NCBI RefSeq assembly: GCF_032121415.1
Contig: NZ_CP135079.1
Span: 6,944,001 to 7,008,000 of the forward strand
DNA: 64,000 bases
Reading direction: 5' to 3'
DNA from: Streptomyces parvus
Lineage (GTDB): Bacteria > Actinomycetota > Actinomycetes > Streptomycetales > Streptomycetaceae
Shown one piece after another: positions 52,284 through 61,639 of the stretch. The notes under the pieces are model-generated. The model was given only the letters and a program-made list of their open reading frames with translations. It was not told where the DNA came from and did no database searches. Numbering within the stretch: position 1 is the stretch's first letter; the number at the start of each line of letters is the position of its first letter. The translations under genes were made by a program, and so were the position numbers.

Positions 52284-53570
52284 TCAGCCGCGCTGCTCGG
52301 CGTCGAGCCCCCGGACCCGGGCCTGCAACGCCGGCCGCTGGTCCGCCGGGACCGCCCCGGCCAGCGCGCGCCACACCGGCAGGTCCTCCTCGCCCCACGG
52401 GCTGTACGCCCAGTCGGCGAGCAGCCCCGGATCACCCCGGGCGATCAGCGCGGCCCGCAACTGCTCCTCGATCCGCCGCCGCAGGCGTACGACCGCGGGG
52501 GCCCCGGAACCCGGCAGCAGCGGGCCCGCGTACGCGTCCAGCGCCGCCGCCACCGCGCCCGAGCCCAGTCGGCGCGTCACCGTGTCGAAATCGGCGTCCA
52601 CCGGGACGGCCAGCCGGTACGGGCGTGAGTCCAGCAGATCGGGGCCCAGCAGCCGCCGGAGCCGGGAGAGCTCCGCCCGCAGCGTCACCGGGGTCACCGA
52701 CTCCTCCTCGTACAGCTCGACCAACAGCTCGTCCCCGCTCAGGCCCTCCGGCCGGCGGGCCAGGGCGACCAGGATCTCGCTGTGCCGCCGACTGAGCCGC
52801 AACCGCCGCCCGCGCGCCACCAGCAGCGCCTCGTCCCGGCCCAGCGCACTCAGCCGCACCGCATCGACGTCGGGCGGTGTCAGCAGCGCGAGGTGCGACT
52901 CGGCGGCCCGGGCCACCGCCTGGACGAAGGCCAGACTGTGCGGATGGGCGAGCCGGTCCCCGCCCGTGATGTCCACGGCACCCAGCACCCGGCCCGTACG
53001 GGGATCGTGCAACGGTGCCGCCGCGCACGTCCACTGCTGGACCGGTCGCAGGAAGTGCTCGGCCGCGAAGACCTGGACCGGACGGTCCACCGCGATGGCC
53101 GTCCCCGGCGCGTTCGTCCCCGCCACGGACTCGGCCCACCGGGCGCCCTCCACGAAGTTCATCAGCCCGGCCGCCCGCCGCGCCACCGTGTGGCCCTCCA
53201 CCCACAGGAGGCGGCCGTGGGCGTCGCAGACGGCCAGGAGATGTTCCCCGTCCGTGGCGTACGCCCCCATCAGTTCACGGATCACAGGCATCGCGCGGGC
53301 CAACGGGTGCGCCGCCCGGTAAGGACCCAGCTCGTCCGGGCCGAGCTCGACGACGGGGGCCTCGTCCGGGCTGACCCTCGCGCGCGCCGAGCGCCGCCAC
53401 GACGCGCCGACGACCGCGCGCACCGGCCGCTCCAGCCGACCCGCCGAGGTGAACACATCGTGGGCGCGGCGCAGCGCGCCGCTCCGTTCACCGGGATCGG
53501 TATCCGCCGCCAGGGCCACCCAGGGATCCGTCAACTCACCCTCCCGTCCAGGGCCGTCGTGCTCTCCCAT
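52284..53570 (-). CDS. GAF-domain transcriptional regulator, AcoR-like without AAA domain
   Basis: 428 residues from ATG 53570 (GTG or ATG nine codons earlier also possible). Residues ~90-240 form a GAF sensor domain (LLAVCDAHGRLLWVEGHT, GTNAPGTAIAVDRPVQVFAAEH, WTCAAAPLHDPRTGRVLGAVDITG). The C-terminal region has a winged-helix pattern (LRLSRRHSEILVALARRPEGLSGDEL, TLRAELSRLRRLLGPDLL). The sigma54-interacting AAA domain of AcoR is absent, as usual in actinobacteria. It is placed to regulate the aldehyde dehydrogenase gene, probably in response to an aldehyde or alcohol. Confidence 0.88.
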   Translation of the reverse strand: MGEHDGPGREGELTDPWVALAADTDPGERSGALRRAHDVFTSAGRLERPVRAVVGASWRRSARARVSPDEAPVVELGPDELGPYRAAHPLARAMPVIRELMGAYATDGEHLLAVCDAHGRLLWVEGHTVARRAAGLMNFVEGARWAESVAGTNAPGTAIAVDRPVQVFAAEHFLRPVQQWTCAAAPLHDPRTGRVLGAVDITGGDRLAHPHSLAFVQAVARAAESHLALLTPPDVDAVRLSALGRDEALLVARGRRLRLSRRHSEILVALARRPEGLSGDELLVELYEEESVTPVTLRAELSRLRRLLGPDLLDSRPYRLAVPVDADFDTVTRRLGSGAVAAALDAYAGPLLPGSGAPAVVRLRRRIEEQLRAALIARGDPGLLADWAYSPWGEEDLPVWRALAGAVPADQRPALQARVRGLDAEQRG

Positions 53571-53641
53571 CGTCGTCCCCGTCGGCCTCCGCGACAACCT
53601 CGGTGCGGAGAGTCATCACCACCGGTGGCGGGGGAGAGGGC

Positions 53642-54229
53642 TCAGGCGGCGTCGCGGACGAGCCGGAGGTAGCGCTCCCAGTCCCAGTGGACGCCCGGGT
53701 CGGTGTGGTCGCTACCCGGTACCTCGTGGTGGCCGACGATGTGCTCCCGGTCCTGGGGGATGCCGTGACGTTCGCAGATGTCGGCGGTGAGCCCGGCGGA
53801 CCGCAGGTACATGACGTCCGTGAAGAACTCAGGGCGGTCCACCCACCCTTCGTGCTCGATACCGATGCTCCGGGTGTTCCAGCTCCAGTTGCCCGCGTGC
53901 CAGGCGATGTCCTTCTCCCGTACGCACTGGGCGACATGGCCGTCGCCGGAGCGCACCACGTAGTGGGCCGACACCTGCTTGGAGGGGGTGCGGAAGATAC
54001 CGGCGGTCGGCGTGAACAACTGCTGGGCGACATGGATGACGACACGGTCGATGCGGCGCTCGGAAGGGCGGGAGGGGACGGTGTAGTTGGCGGGGGCGGC
54101 CGGAACCCAGAGGGCCGTCGCGTAGTCGGTGGGGCCCTTGGGCGCGGCGACGGCCCGGACCGACGAGGGCAGGACGGCCGCCGCACCCATCGTGGCGGCG
54201 GCGTACTGGATGATCCTTCTGCGGTTCAA
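53642..54229 (-). CDS. Exported N-acetylmuramoyl-L-alanine amidase (amidase_2/PGRP fold)
   Basis: 195 residues. The N-terminus MNRRRIIQYAAATMGAAAVLP is a twin-arginine-like signal. The mature domain has the zinc amidase pattern: VVIHVAQQ (first His), AWHAGNWSWNTRSIGIEHEG and GHHEVPGSDHTDPG (second His and the conserved DPG). It would cleave the MurNAc-L-Ala bond in peptidoglycan outside the cell. It is a minimal single-domain enzyme without a cell-wall-binding module. Confidence 0.92.
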   Translation of the reverse strand: MNRRRIIQYAAATMGAAAVLPSSVRAVAAPKGPTDYATALWVPAAPANYTVPSRPSERRIDRVVIHVAQQLFTPTAGIFRTPSKQVSAHYVVRSGDGHVAQCVREKDIAWHAGNWSWNTRSIGIEHEGWVDRPEFFTDVMYLRSAGLTADICERHGIPQDREHIVGHHEVPGSDHTDPGVHWDWERYLRLVRDAA

Positions 54230-54499
54230 CAGCGCTCCTGGGCTGGGCCGGCCCCCCCGGGTGCGGCTGAGGGGCAGGGGCGTACGGCGGGTGGGGCGGC
54301 GAGGGCCGCGGTTCGTCGATCACCCCTGCCGCAGCAGATGACGAGCGCATCGGATGTCCGGTTCCCGAAGCCGCTGTCCGGACGCGCGGGTGGCTCCCAC
54401 GCGTCCGGACCACACCGAAGCGTTCCCGATTCCCCGGTGGGGACCAGCCCCCCTGCCCAGGCCGTGTCAGTCCGCCGCACCCACCCCGCTCATACCGTC

Positions 54500-55897
54500 C
54501 TACGCTCCGTCCTCGGCGCCCGCCAGCGCCCCCGCCGGATCGTCGTCCGCCGGTCCGGCGGGCACCCACCGTCCGCGCTCCTTGCGGTAGGGCCACCACC
54601 GCCCGTCCCGGTCGAGCCGGAGCTGGAGGTCGGCGCCCGCCACGGTCCAGCGGGCCTGCCCGCTCGCCCGCAGTGCCGGGCGCTCACCCGCCTCCCACGC
54701 CTCGCCCAGCCGGGCGCGGGCCCGCCCCAGATCCTCCGGGTCCGGCGCCCACCCCTCGTCGAGCACGGCGAGTGCCGCGACCCCGCCGTACCGCCAGGCG
54801 CGTACCGCCGCATCCAGGTCCGCGGGCGGGCGGCCGGACCCCGCGGCCAGCCGCGCCCCGATCCGCGCGTCCGGCCGGGCATCCGCGGCGAGCCGCACCG
54901 CGTCCTGCTGCGGCGTCAGCTCCGCCGGGAGCGGCTGCTCCTCGTGCCCCGGAGCCAGGGCGTCCAGCAGCATCCGGTGGGCCCGCACCGCGCTGTCGGC
55001 CGCCAGCACCTCCAGCGCCGCCGGGTCGATGCCGGGCGCGGGCGGGGTCTCCGTGTCCAGCGACGGCCCGAGCCCGGGGGCGTCGGGGGCCGACGGGGGA
55101 GCGGGGAGCGGCGGAAGGATTCCGGCCGCCGCGAACGCGTCCCCGGCCGGGACCCCGGCAACCTCCCGCTCCGCATCGTCGGTGGCCCCGCTCTCCCCTC
55201 CGTCCCCCAGCCGGACCGCACGGGCGGCGCTGCGCACCTGGAGCTCGTCCAGCAGCCGCCGCTCCTCGCGCCCCCGCATCAGCAGCAGGACGAACGGGTC
55301 CTCGTCCAGCAACCGCGCCACCTGGTAGCAGAGGGCGCCCGAGTGCGGGCAGTGGTCCCAGGCCCCGCAGGTGCACTCCGGCTCCAGGTCCCCGATGCCC
55401 GGCAGGAGCTCGACCCCGGCGCTCGCCGCGTCCTCCACCAGATGCGGCGGCATCTCCCGGTCCAGCAGCGCCGCGATGTGCCCGGCCCGGTCCACGGCCA
55501 TGTCCAGGAACCGGTCCCAGGCCTCCGCACCGAGCTGCTGGAGCAGGACGTCGCTGCGGTAGGCCGTGCCGTCGCGGTCCCGCACCATCGCCGTGATCCG
55601 CCCCGGCCGTACGGAGACCGCCCCGACCCCGCCCTTCCGGGCCAGTTGGCGGCCCTGCTTCAGCTGCTGCCCGTCCAGCGCCGTCTCCTCCAGCGCCTGG
55701 AGCCATGCCCGGCCCCACCAGGACGTGGCGAAACCCCGGCCCTGCGCAGGGGGAAGCGCCGCGAACGTACGCTCCGGACCGCGCCCGCCGTGTCGCGACG
55801 CACCGGCCCCGTCGTCCCCGCCCGGGGCCTCCGCGTCGCCCGCCCCGTACTCCGTCCCGTACGGGGATTCGTCCTCGTACCCGTACTCGTCGCTCAT
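54500..55897 (-). CDS. SWIM zinc-finger protein, partner of the SNF2 helicase
   Basis: 465 residues from ATG 55897, overlapping the helicase stop (ATGA). The acidic N-terminus (MSDEYGYEDESPYGTEYG) is followed by RGFATSWWGRAWLQALE and KGGVGAVSVRPGRITAMV. A SWIM motif CTCGAWDHCPHSGALCY (CxCx(n)CxH) at ~175-190 is a zinc-binding fold for protein or DNA contacts. The C-terminal half is Ala/Pro/Glu-rich with little structure. The SNF2-SWIM pair is common in actinobacteria. A role in chromatin-like remodelling or repair is assumed from the family. Confidence 0.9.
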   Translation of the reverse strand: MSDEYGYEDESPYGTEYGAGDAEAPGGDDGAGASRHGGRGPERTFAALPPAQGRGFATSWWGRAWLQALEETALDGQQLKQGRQLARKGGVGAVSVRPGRITAMVRDRDGTAYRSDVLLQQLGAEAWDRFLDMAVDRAGHIAALLDREMPPHLVEDAASAGVELLPGIGDLEPECTCGAWDHCPHSGALCYQVARLLDEDPFVLLLMRGREERRLLDELQVRSAARAVRLGDGGESGATDDAEREVAGVPAGDAFAAAGILPPLPAPPSAPDAPGLGPSLDTETPPAPGIDPAALEVLAADSAVRAHRMLLDALAPGHEEQPLPAELTPQQDAVRLAADARPDARIGARLAAGSGRPPADLDAAVRAWRYGGVAALAVLDEGWAPDPEDLGRARARLGEAWEAGERPALRASGQARWTVAGADLQLRLDRDGRWWPYRKERGRWVPAGPADDDPAGALAGAEDGA

Positions 55898-58776
55898 CGC
55901 GCGCCCCCTCGCAGCTGGACCAGGTCGGCCAGTTCCGCATCGGTCAGTTCGGTCAGCGCCGCCTCGCCGGAGCCGAGCACCGCGTCCGCGAGGCCCTGTT
56001 TGCGGGCGAGCATGTCGGCGATCCGGTCCTCGATCGTGCCCTCGGCGATCAGTCGGTGGACCTGAACCGGCTGCGTCTGGCCGATCCGGTACGCCCGGTC
56101 CGTGGCCTGTGCCTCGACCGCCGGATTCCACCAGCGGTCGAAGTGCACGACATGACCGGCACGGGTGAGGTTGAGCCCGGTCCCCGCCGCCTTGAGGGAC
56201 AGCAGGAACACCGGTGCCTCGCCCGTCTGGAAGCGGGCCACCATCTCCTCGCGCCGGGCCACCGGCGTACCACCGTGCAGGAACTGCGTGTCCACCCCGC
56301 GCGCGGCCAGGTGCTCCTCCAGCAGCCGCGCCATCTGCACGTACTGCGTGAAGACCAGCACCGAGCCTTCCTCGGCCAGGATGGTGTCCAGGAGTTCGTC
56401 CAGCAGTTCGACCTTCCCCGACCGGTCCGCGATCCGCGGCTGCTCCTCCTTGAGGAACTGCGCCGGGTGGTTGCAGATCTGCTTGAGCGAGGTCAGCAGC
56501 TTCATCACGAGCCCCCGCCGTTCGAAGCCGTCGGCGGCGGAGATCTCCGCCAGGGTCTCGCGGACCACCGCCTCGTACAGACCGGTCTGTTCCGGCGTCA
56601 GCGACACGGCCCGGTCGGTCTCGGTCTTCGGCGGCAACTCGGGCGCGATGCCCGGGTCGGACTTCCGGCGGCGCAGCAGGAACGGCCGTACCAGCGCGGC
56701 GAGTCGTTCCGCGGCGGCCGGATCGTTGCCGTCCTCGACCGCGGCGGCGTAGCGCGTACGGAAGGTGCCGAGTCGGCCGAGCAGACCGGGCGTCGTCCAG
56801 TCCAGGATCGCCCACAGCTCGGAGAGGTTGTTCTCCACGGGGGTGCCGGTGAGCGCGACCCGGGCCCGGGCGCCGATCGTCCGCAGTTGCTTGGCCGTCG
56901 CCGAGTGGGGGTTCTTGACGTGCTGGGCCTCGTCGATGACGACCATGCCCCAGGGCACAGTGGCGAGCCGGGGTGCGTCGAGGCGCATCGTGCCGTACGT
57001 CGTCAGCACGAACTCGCCGTCCACCAGATCCTCCAGGGAACGGGACGCCCCGTGGAAGCGGCGGACGGGGGTGCCCGGGGCGAACTTCTCGATCTCCCGC
57101 TGCCAGTTGCCCATCAGCGACGTCGGACACACCACCAGCGTCGGCCCGGCGGCGTCCCGATCGTTCTGCCGGTGCAGATGCAGGGCGATGAGCGTGATCG
57201 TCTTGCCGAGGCCCATGTCGTCGGCGAGACAGCCGCCGAGACCGAGCGAGGTCATGGTGTTCAGCCAGTTCAGCCCGCGCAACTGGTAGTCGCGCAAGGT
57301 CGCGGTGAGTGCCTCGGGCTGCCCGACCGACTGCTGAGCGGCGGATTCCGGATCGGCCAGCCGGTCCCGCAACTGCTGGAGCCAGCCGGTCGCCGCCACC
57401 TCGACACGCCGGCCGTCCACCTCCGTCGAGCCGGTCAGCACCGCGCCCAGTGCGTCGATCGGAGTGACCTTGCGGTCCTGGGTCTCCCGCGCCCGACGTG
57501 CCTCCTCGGGGTCGATGAGCACCCACTGGTCACGCAGCCGCACGATGGGCCTGGACGACTCGGCGAGCCGGTCCACTTCCTCGCGGGTCAGCTTCTGGTC
57601 GCCCAGGGCGAACCGCCAGTCGAACGACAGCAGCGCGTCGGCGGAGAGGAACGAGGGCGCGTCCGCGGCCGTACGCCCCCGGGGCCCGTCGCCCTGCCGG
57701 TCCGAGACGTCCTGGTCCGGCGCGTCGCGGTCGTCCGGGCCGATCACGGCGCGCGCGGTGAGCTTCCTGGCCAGCTCCTTGGGCCAGTGCACCTGCACCC
57801 CGGCGGCGGCCAGAGCGCGCGAGGCGGACCCCAGCAACTCGGCGATCTCCTCGTCGGCCGGTTCCACCGAGTCCGGCACCGCGGCGGAGAGCAGCGGTGC
57901 CAGCGGGGGCCAGGCGCGGGCGGCCCGCCGCAGCGTGAGCAGAGCGTCCATCCGGGCCCGCGGGCCGAACGCGGCAGCGGTCCGCGAGCCGCCCGCCCAC
58001 AGCTCTGCCGCATCGGCGACCAGGGAGGGATCGCTGACGCTGTGGATCTGCAGCACGGCACGGAACGACGGCGCGCCCCCGTCCGTTCCTGATCCGGAGC
58101 CCTCCACGCCCCGGGCTGTCTCAAGGCCCGTTTCCGCGCCGCTCCGCCGCGACGCAAGGCCCGACACCTCGATACGCAACGAGAGCCGTACGCCCGCGTC
58201 GTGACCGGCCGCCACATCGGCCGCCCAGGCCCGTCCCTCGGGCAGCTGCTGGGGCTGCTGGGCGGTGAACGCGGGACCGGCGGCGGCGAACCCCGCGGCC
58301 GGGGTCCGGGGCATCGCGTCCGCCACCGCATCGAGGAACGCGCGCAGCAGGCGCTCCGGTTCGGGCAGCAGCGGTTCGGCGCCGGCGTCGCTGTCGTTCG
58401 CCGTCGCGTCCGGAACCGGGGTCGCGTGCGCGGTCGGCGGCATCGACGCCGCCAGCTCCCGGACCCGTTCGAGGTCCTCGGCGCTCAACGGCCCGATCCG
58501 CCAGGCGTCGTGGTCGGCGGGGCTCAGCCCCGGCAGCAGCAGGCCGCGGGCGACGAACTGCAGGGCGAGGAGCGCACCCGCGCCCCAGAAAGCGGTGGCG
58601 GGGGAGGCCTGCGCGGCGGCGCGTGCCCGGGTCAGTACCGGAAGGGCGTCCCGCACGGGGAGGAACAGCGCCGAAACCGTACGGGGCCGCAGGTCGGCGT
58701 CGACCACGGTCAGCTCCGACACGGTCCCGGGAGTGTCGCAGGGGGTGCTCCCGTCCGGGTCCCAGAAAACGATCAT
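55894..58776 (-). CDS. SNF2/RapA-family DEAD-like helicase
   Basis: 960 residues from ATG 58776; the frame is open further upstream without family similarity. Motif I LADDMGLGKTITLIAL, Ia CPTSLMGNWQRE, II IDEAQHVKN, III LTGTPVENNLSELW, IV VFTQYVQMARLLEEHL, V GTGLNLTRAGHVVHFDRWWNP and VI QATDRAYRIGQ define a complete Swi2/Snf2 ATPase. The N-terminal ~480 residues include the SNF2_assoc-type region found in bacterial members. It is a double-stranded-DNA translocase, precise role unknown, in an operon with the SWIM protein. Confidence 0.92.
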   Translation of the reverse strand: MIVFWDPDGSTPCDTPGTVSELTVVDADLRPRTVSALFLPVRDALPVLTRARAAAQASPATAFWGAGALLALQFVARGLLLPGLSPADHDAWRIGPLSAEDLERVRELAASMPPTAHATPVPDATANDSDAGAEPLLPEPERLLRAFLDAVADAMPRTPAAGFAAAGPAFTAQQPQQLPEGRAWAADVAAGHDAGVRLSLRIEVSGLASRRSGAETGLETARGVEGSGSGTDGGAPSFRAVLQIHSVSDPSLVADAAELWAGGSRTAAAFGPRARMDALLTLRRAARAWPPLAPLLSAAVPDSVEPADEEIAELLGSASRALAAAGVQVHWPKELARKLTARAVIGPDDRDAPDQDVSDRQGDGPRGRTAADAPSFLSADALLSFDWRFALGDQKLTREEVDRLAESSRPIVRLRDQWVLIDPEEARRARETQDRKVTPIDALGAVLTGSTEVDGRRVEVAATGWLQQLRDRLADPESAAQQSVGQPEALTATLRDYQLRGLNWLNTMTSLGLGGCLADDMGLGKTITLIALHLHRQNDRDAAGPTLVVCPTSLMGNWQREIEKFAPGTPVRRFHGASRSLEDLVDGEFVLTTYGTMRLDAPRLATVPWGMVVIDEAQHVKNPHSATAKQLRTIGARARVALTGTPVENNLSELWAILDWTTPGLLGRLGTFRTRYAAAVEDGNDPAAAERLAALVRPFLLRRRKSDPGIAPELPPKTETDRAVSLTPEQTGLYEAVVRETLAEISAADGFERRGLVMKLLTSLKQICNHPAQFLKEEQPRIADRSGKVELLDELLDTILAEEGSVLVFTQYVQMARLLEEHLAARGVDTQFLHGGTPVARREEMVARFQTGEAPVFLLSLKAAGTGLNLTRAGHVVHFDRWWNPAVEAQATDRAYRIGQTQPVQVHRLIAEGTIEDRIADMLARKQGLADAVLGSGEAALTELTDAELADLVQLRGGAR

Positions 58777-59129
58777 GCTGTTACGCGCCGGATCGGCGGG
58801 GACGAAGATTGCGGAGCAGCGGGACAGGTCGGCGATCTCGGACGGCTTTGGCGCAGGGTGCCTGTGCACAGGAATGGCTGATTCCTCAAACTTGACTAGT
58901 GGGCGGAGTCGCCGAGGGTACTCCACTTTGCTCGATGGCGGGCCGCATGGTCGTGTGGCGTGCGTCACGCTTTCTGGTGGCGGTATCTCCATGGTGCAGC
59001 CAGCCCCACCACCGGGCACGGGGTCTGCCCCAGGGGCGATCAGGGTGGTGGCGCCATGGCTCCCATCGGCCCTCGGTCACTACGTTCGATGAGGTCAGCG
59101 CCTTAGAGGTTCCAGAGACCGGAGACGTC
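58777..59129. promoter_or_regulatory. Divergent intergenic region, helicase and desaturase promoters
   Basis: No gene is seen. The SNF2 frame extends into it but lacks similarity there. A TTCCTCAAACTTGACTAGTGGG segment (58882-58903, in part) and AT-richer patches are the likely promoter zone. GGAGACG at 59121-59127 is the ribosome site of the desaturase gene. Confidence 0.4.
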
Positions 59130-60200
59130 ATGCCCCAGGCGACAGCCACTGTTGCGGATCCCGCCGACGAAAGCAGCCCGGAGCGCCGGGCCGACGCACG
59201 CGCCGCGGCGGCCGGGAGCGATTTCGCACCGCTGCTGCGTGCCGCGAGGGACCAGGGTCTGCTGGAGCGCCGCACCGACCGGTATGTGCTCGGCATCGCC
59301 GCCAATCTCGCGGCCCTGGGCGCGTTGCTCACCGGCTTCGTCCTGTTGGGCGACACGTGGTGGAGCCTGCTCCTCGCCCTGCCCCTGGCGGTCCTGTGGA
59401 CCCGTACGGCCTTCGTCGCCCACGACGCGGGGCATGCGCAGATATCCGCGGACCGCAGGACGAGCAGGCTGATCGCTCTCGTCCACGCCAATCTGCTCCT
59501 GGGCATGAACGAGGCGTGGTGGAACGACAAGCACGTACGCCACCACGCCAACCCCAACCACATCGACAAGGACCCCGATGTGGGCGTCGGTGCCCTGGTC
59601 TGGACCCAGAAGCAGGCGGAGCAGCGGGAGGGTTCCGCCCGTTGGCTGACCAGGAACCAGGCCCGGCTGTTCTTCCCCATGCTGCTGCTCGAAGGCATCG
59701 CCCTGAAGATCTACGGATTCCAGTTCCTGAGCCGACAGCCCCTGCGGGAGCGGGCCGTCTCGGCGCTGCTGCTGACCGCGCACTTCGCCCTCTACGCGAC
59801 GCTGCTGTTCAGCACGCTGTCCCCGGCAAAGGCCGTCGTCTTCGCCCTGGTGCTGCACGCACTGTTCGGCCTCCACCTGGGCCTGGCCTTCGCCCCCAAC
59901 CACAAGGGGATGGAGATGCCCGACCCCGACGGCGAGCGCTGGGGCCACCTCCAGCGGCAGGTACTGACCTCGCGCAACGTACGGGGCGGCGTCCTGACCG
60001 ACTGGTTCCTCGGCGGGCTGAACTACCAGATAGAGCACCACCTCTTCCCGAGCATGCCCCGCCCCAACCTGCGGCTGGCCCAGCCCCTGGTCAGGGCGCA
60101 CTGCGCCGGCATCGGCATGCCGTACACGGAGACCGGACTGATCGAGTCCTACCGCCAGGCGCTGGCGCACATGCACGACGTCGGTGAGCCGCTGCGGTAG
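59130..60200 (+). CDS. Membrane fatty acid desaturase
   Basis: 356 residues from ATG 59130 (GGAGACG ribosome site); a longer frame upstream has no similarity. The three His boxes are HDAGH, HVRHH (with WWNDKHVRHHANPN) and QIEHHLFP, the pattern of acyl-lipid or acyl-CoA front-end type di-iron desaturases. At least four membrane spans flank them (AANLAALGALLTGFVLLG, LLLALPLAVLWT, ALLLTAHFALYATLLF, VVFALVLHALFGLHLGLAF). It would introduce a cis double bond in membrane fatty acids with ferredoxin and oxygen. Confidence 0.92.
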   Translation: MPQATATVADPADESSPERRADARAAAAGSDFAPLLRAARDQGLLERRTDRYVLGIAANLAALGALLTGFVLLGDTWWSLLLALPLAVLWTRTAFVAHDAGHAQISADRRTSRLIALVHANLLLGMNEAWWNDKHVRHHANPNHIDKDPDVGVGALVWTQKQAEQREGSARWLTRNQARLFFPMLLLEGIALKIYGFQFLSRQPLRERAVSALLLTAHFALYATLLFSTLSPAKAVVFALVLHALFGLHLGLAFAPNHKGMEMPDPDGERWGHLQRQVLTSRNVRGGVLTDWFLGGLNYQIEHHLFPSMPRPNLRLAQPLVRAHCAGIGMPYTETGLIESYRQALAHMHDVGEPLR

Positions 60201-60281
60201 CGCGGGGTGCCGGGGAACGTAAGAGAGCGCGGAGGCGTTCCCACAACAGGAGCGGCGCCGGCCGCGAAGGAGGCGTGGACC

Positions 60282-60464
60282 ATGTCGAATGGTGCGAAGG
60301 TCGCTATCGGGGGTGTCCTCGCGGCAGCCGTCCTGTGGCCCCTGATCGGATTCTGGTGGGCGCTGCTGGTCGTGATCGGTGTCCCCGTGGCGGGCTATCT
60401 GCTGCTGGACCCGTCCCAGCGGCGCAGGCTCCGCAGGATCAACCGCAAGGAAATCGGCCGCTGA
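60282..60464 (+). CDS. Small two-span membrane protein
   Basis: 60 residues from ATG 60282 with AAGGAGG 9 bases upstream. Two hydrophobic segments (VAIGGVLAAAVLWPLIGFWW and ALLVVIGVPVAGYLLL) are followed by a strongly basic tail (RRRLRRINRKEIGR). No known domain. The good ribosome site and codon use support a real gene. It follows the desaturase by 81 bp on the same strand. Confidence 0.75.
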   Translation: MSNGAKVAIGGVLAAAVLWPLIGFWWALLVVIGVPVAGYLLLDPSQRRRLRRINRKEIGR

Positions 60465-60488
60465 ATGAGGACGCAGAGGGCCAGGACG

Positions 60489-61394
60489 TCACACGCCTTG
60501 GGCGGCCAGCCCGTCCAGAGCCGTGAGCAGGCCGGGCAGTGAGGCCCCACGGCCGACGGGAATGACCGTGCCGGGCTCCTCGTCCAGCAGGAACAGAGCG
60601 ATGTCGTCGGTCCGCGCCACCATCGACCACCCCGGGCCGTCGACGCGCAGCGTACGTGCGTCGGCCGAGACGTACGAGGAACGGATCCGCCCGGGAGGCG
60701 GCGGAGTCCTCGTATAGGCGGTGGCCTCCGACAGGGCTCTGCGGACACCGGGGTGCCGGGGGGACCCGGAGGGGGCGTTCTCCTGGTCCTCTCCGGTGTC
60801 GCTCCCCGCATCCGCCTCGGCGTCGGTTGCGACCTCACCCCGGGCCTCGCGGCCCGTCTCACCGGTGGTGCCGGGCAGCGGGAACTGCGTGTCGTCGATC
60901 TGCTCGCGCCATGCCGACCACTGCGCGGCGATCTCGTCGGCGCCGAGCCGTCGCTGCGCCGGTCCCCAGGCCTCCGCGTCGGGCGGGGTGAGGGGTGCCG
61001 GCCCCTCCCCGTCCGTCTCCGGATCGTGCGGGTCCGGCACGCCGGGCGCGGAGACGGCCAGGTCCATCGGCCAGCCGGGCAGGGCGCACACCATGGAGCG
61101 CTCGTCGGGGGAGAGGTCGTGCTCCATGCCGCAGTCCCAGGCGGCGATGGCGACGGCCACCTGGGAGGCGTCGTCGACGACCACCGTCCACCGCGCGCCC
61201 TCACCGTCCTGCCCGAGGATGAGCCCGTAGCCCTCCTCGTACGGTTCGAGCGCCAGCGCACCGCACGCGGCGACGTAATCGTCCCCCAGCACACTGGGGA
61301 ACCGCGAGGGCGTCAGCAGCATCGCGGTCAGCACCAGCAGCGCGTCGTCGGCCGCCTCGTCCACACCGGCCACGGTGTCCTCCCCATCGCTCAT
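60489..61394 (-). CDS. Conserved hypothetical actinobacterial protein
   Basis: 301 residues, acidic. An N-terminal domain (DDALLVLTAMLLTPSRFPSVLGDDYV to VVVDDASQVAVAIAAWDCGMEHDL) is joined through a Glu/Asp/Gly-rich low-complexity middle (~175-215) to a C-terminal beta-rich domain (YVSADARTLRVDGPGWSMVARTDDIALFLLDEE). No signal peptide or membrane span is evident. I do not recognise the family. Confidence 0.75.
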   Translation of the reverse strand: MSDGEDTVAGVDEAADDALLVLTAMLLTPSRFPSVLGDDYVAACGALALEPYEEGYGLILGQDGEGARWTVVVDDASQVAVAIAAWDCGMEHDLSPDERSMVCALPGWPMDLAVSAPGVPDPHDPETDGEGPAPLTPPDAEAWGPAQRRLGADEIAAQWSAWREQIDDTQFPLPGTTGETGREARGEVATDAEADAGSDTGEDQENAPSGSPRHPGVRRALSEATAYTRTPPPPGRIRSSYVSADARTLRVDGPGWSMVARTDDIALFLLDEEPGTVIPVGRGASLPGLLTALDGLAAQGV

Positions 61395-61639
61395 CGCCCT
61401 GCCCGCCCGTCACCAGTCCCGCGCTTCTCGGTCCGTCGTGCCCGGGCTGTCCTTCCTGGGCCCGTCGTTCCCTGTCCGTCGGCGCACCCTAACCAGTCGG
61501 TAACCTCTTCGTCGAGGGTCTGACGAGCAAGGGCGAAGGGGAGTGGACCCGCCTCGTCCGGGTGCGGAGGGCCGAAGAGCAGGGGTGCGCGGGAGGCCTC
61601 CGCGTAAGGTTGGACATCCGGCCGAACGAGGGGGACAGC